NCBI GenBank assembly: GCA_001775965.1 | Contig: MEZG01000037.1 | Span: 1 to 5,598, forward strand | Direction of reading: 5' to 3' | Source: Candidatus Bathyarchaeota archaeon RBG_13_60_20 | Lineage (GTDB): Archaea; Thermoproteota; Bathyarchaeia; TCS64 | Length of the DNA: 5,598 bases | Part shown: positions 4,735 to 5,598 of the stretch, piece by piece | Layout: the number at the start of each line of letters is the position of its first letter | Position numbering within the stretch: position 1 is the first letter of the stretch | Translations under genes and position numbers: made by a program | The notes under the pieces: generated by a model | Database searches by the model: none | The model's input: the letters and a program-made list of their open reading frames with translations, nothing else | Told to the model about the DNA's origin: nothing

Positions 4735-5320
4735 TCAGGGGGTAAAGCTCGAGCTGCACATAGGTCAGCAGGCCGGTCGCAAGGATCCCCCAGGTGAGCT
4801 GCCCAAGCGTGTGCAACTCCAGCTTGTAACGCGCCCATGAGACGATGACCGCGGCCAGGAGGAAGGGCCAGAAGGCGAGCCCGTACTGGTGGACGAGGAA
4901 GGTTGAGGGGCCGGCGACACCCGCAGCGTGGATGCTTATCTTGTACTTGAGGGTGATCAGCATCATGGCCAGGGTGTTAACGAGGTAGCAGGCCATCAGG
5001 TACACCATCAGGGGAGGAGCGCTCATGGCCCGGAGAGCCGCTGCTCCTAAAAGGTAGCTGAGGGATGCGCCCAGGAAGGGCCTAGTCCTGTCCTCCATGC
5101 TGTTCACCATCATCTCGGAGACGATGCCACTCCTCTTCATGTACAGGATGAGCAGGATGGGCAGTATGCCCGAGAAGAAAGCGGAAGCCACCATCAAGCC
5201 GTAGCCGGGCCTGGGGCTGGCGTGAAGGTAAACGTAAAGGAAAGTGCATGCAGCCAGAAAGGGCGCGTTGAACGCCAGAGAGATGAACTTGGCGGCCCCA
5301 ACGCGGACCGAGCCCATCAC
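4721..5320 (-). CDS. PAP2-type membrane phosphatase (KISxH variant)
   Basis: Integral membrane protein of 199 residues with about six hydrophobic segments (roughly 13-33, 41-61, 83-99, 103-123, 145-161, 172-190). Acid-phosphatase motifs of the PAP2 superfamily are present in the variant form of a known prokaryotic branch: EDRTRPF (76-82) as the RP motif, YKISIHAAGVAGP (126-138) with the catalytic-site His131 in place of PSGH, and WARYKLELHTLGQ (162-174), in which Arg164 and His170 have the R-x5-H spacing while the usual following Asp is Gln174. Relatives dephosphorylate lipid or polyprenyl phosphates; no substrate can be named here. The start is GTG 5320 or the adjacent ATG 5317. Both overlap the TGA of the JAMM gene and lie 5-8 nt after GAGGTG, so translation is coupled. 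The 3' end overlaps the ubiquitin-like gene by 14 nt. Confidence 0.72.
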   Translation of the reverse strand: MMGSVRVGAAKFISLAFNAPFLAACTFLYVYLHASPRPGYGLMVASAFFSGILPILLILYMKRSGIVSEMMVNSMEDRTRPFLGASLSYLLGAAALRAMSAPPLMVYLMACYLVNTLAMMLITLKYKISIHAAGVAGPSTFLVHQYGLAFWPFLLAAVIVSWARYKLELHTLGQLTWGILATGLLTYVQLELYPLIIPP

Positions 5321-5598
5321 CCGAGCACCTCGACTTCCATACTCTCGCCCCGCTTATCGTAGGCGGCCACGGAGGCCCTCCCGTATGGGGGGCCGACTAT
5401 CATCATGATCCTGCCGTAGAAGTTGTGGAGGTCGCCGACGGAGGGGCTGAGGCTGCCGGAGGGGTGGCTGTGGACGGTCCCCACTATCGTGAAGTCGATG
5501 GGCAGCATGTGGACCGGAAAGGAGGCGAAGCCCCTGCCCCCGACGCCCATGGGGGGAAACAGGGTCTCATCCACCGTGATGGTTCCCCCATCGCTCCG
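5317..5598 (-). CDS. JAMM (MPN+/Mov34) metallo-isopeptidase-like protein, N-terminus off the window
   Basis: The last 93 residues are visible; the frame is open to the right edge, so the GTG at 5574 is internal. The complete zinc-binding half of the JAMM motif is present: GTVHSHPSGSLSPSVGDL (40-57 of the visible part), with His43, His45 and Asp56 as zinc ligands and Ser53 in the H-x-H-P-x6-S-x2-D spacing. The catalytic Glu that lies upstream in these enzymes is outside the window. Downstream are the expected IMMIVGPPYGRASVAAYDKRG strands (split as IMMIVGPPYGR and ASVAAYDKRG). JAMM proteins cut isopeptide or C-terminal adducts of ubiquitin, SAMPs, or sulfur carriers such as CysO (Mec+). In full length the family has about 110-140 residues, consistent with about 30-40 missing. 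Lies next to a Gly-Gly ubiquitin-like gene (opposite strand) and overlaps the PAP2 gene start, so the two are one transcript. Partnering with the ubiquitin-like protein is inferred from proximity. Confidence 0.88.
   Translation of the reverse strand, partial: RSDGGTITVDETLFPPMGVGGRGFASFPVHMLPIDFTIVGTVHSHPSGSLSPSVGDLHNFYGRIMMIVGPPYGRASVAAYDKRGESMEVEVLG
5326..5331 (-). promoter_or_regulatory. Internal ribosome binding site for the PAP2 gene
   Basis: GAGGTG on the minus strand lies inside the last codons of the JAMM gene, 5 nt before the GTG and 8 nt before the ATG of the PAP2 gene. With the stop/start overlap GTGATG it supports coupled translation. The spacing slightly favours ATG 5317 over GTG 5320 as the initiating codon. 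Confidence 0.5.

Noticed and set aside
1..5598. CRISPR arrays, tRNA or rRNA genes, and insertion-sequence terminal repeats
   Set aside because: I saw no regularly spaced repeats, no cloverleaf-like tRNA pattern, no rRNA sequence and no paired terminal inverted repeats with a transposase.

Overview
The window looks archaeal. Protein families typical of archaea sit together: an archaeal-type winged-helix DUF4443 protein, a SprT-like/PF18894-type metallopeptidase, a ThiS/MoaD/SAMP-like protein ending in Gly-Gly, a JAMM-domain protein, a deazaflavin (F420)-dependent nitroreductase-family protein and a PAP2 membrane protein of the KISxH type. GTG and TTG starts are common, some genes appear to have almost no leader, arginine is often AGG, and most of the DNA is GC-rich. 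The exact lineage (perhaps a TACK-group or related uncultivated archaeon) is inferred, not proven.

Left part (1-2343). An MFS transporter entering from the left edge on the plus strand ends at 965 and is followed by a T-rich tract. Next is an AT-rich block of roughly 1 kb (about 978-1950). It carries two minus-strand reading frames: an unrecognised 142-residue membrane-anchored protein with a very strong Shine-Dalgarno, and what looks like the C-terminal remnant of a larger LamG/DUF2341-type surface protein. An 8-bp direct repeat brackets the block. GC-rich sequence resumes with a minus-strand F420-type nitroreductase-family gene (1963-2343).

Middle part (2446-4037, minus strand). This is a compact three-gene operon: an ECF-type transporter S component, then a membrane-anchored DUF4430 (transcobalamin-C-terminal-like) protein overlapping it by 11 nt, then a DUF4443 winged-helix protein 7 nt downstream. 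The layout suggests uptake of a vitamin-like compound with a co-encoded regulator. A perfect 8-5-8 inverted repeat (4047-4067) lies just before the first gene, in the promoter region shared with the divergent gene.

Right part (4116-5598). A plus-strand pair encodes a small zincin metallopeptidase and a 68-residue beta-grasp ubiquitin-like/sulfur-carrier protein ending in Thr-Gly-Gly. Converging on it from the right edge is a minus-strand pair: a JAMM isopeptidase-like protein (N-terminus off the window) translationally coupled to a PAP2-type membrane phosphatase. A Gly-Gly ubiquitin-like protein, a JAMM enzyme and a second metallopeptidase side by side make this the most interesting region. 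It may be a small-modifier (SAMP-like) or sulfur-carrier processing locus. No E1-like activating enzyme is in the window.
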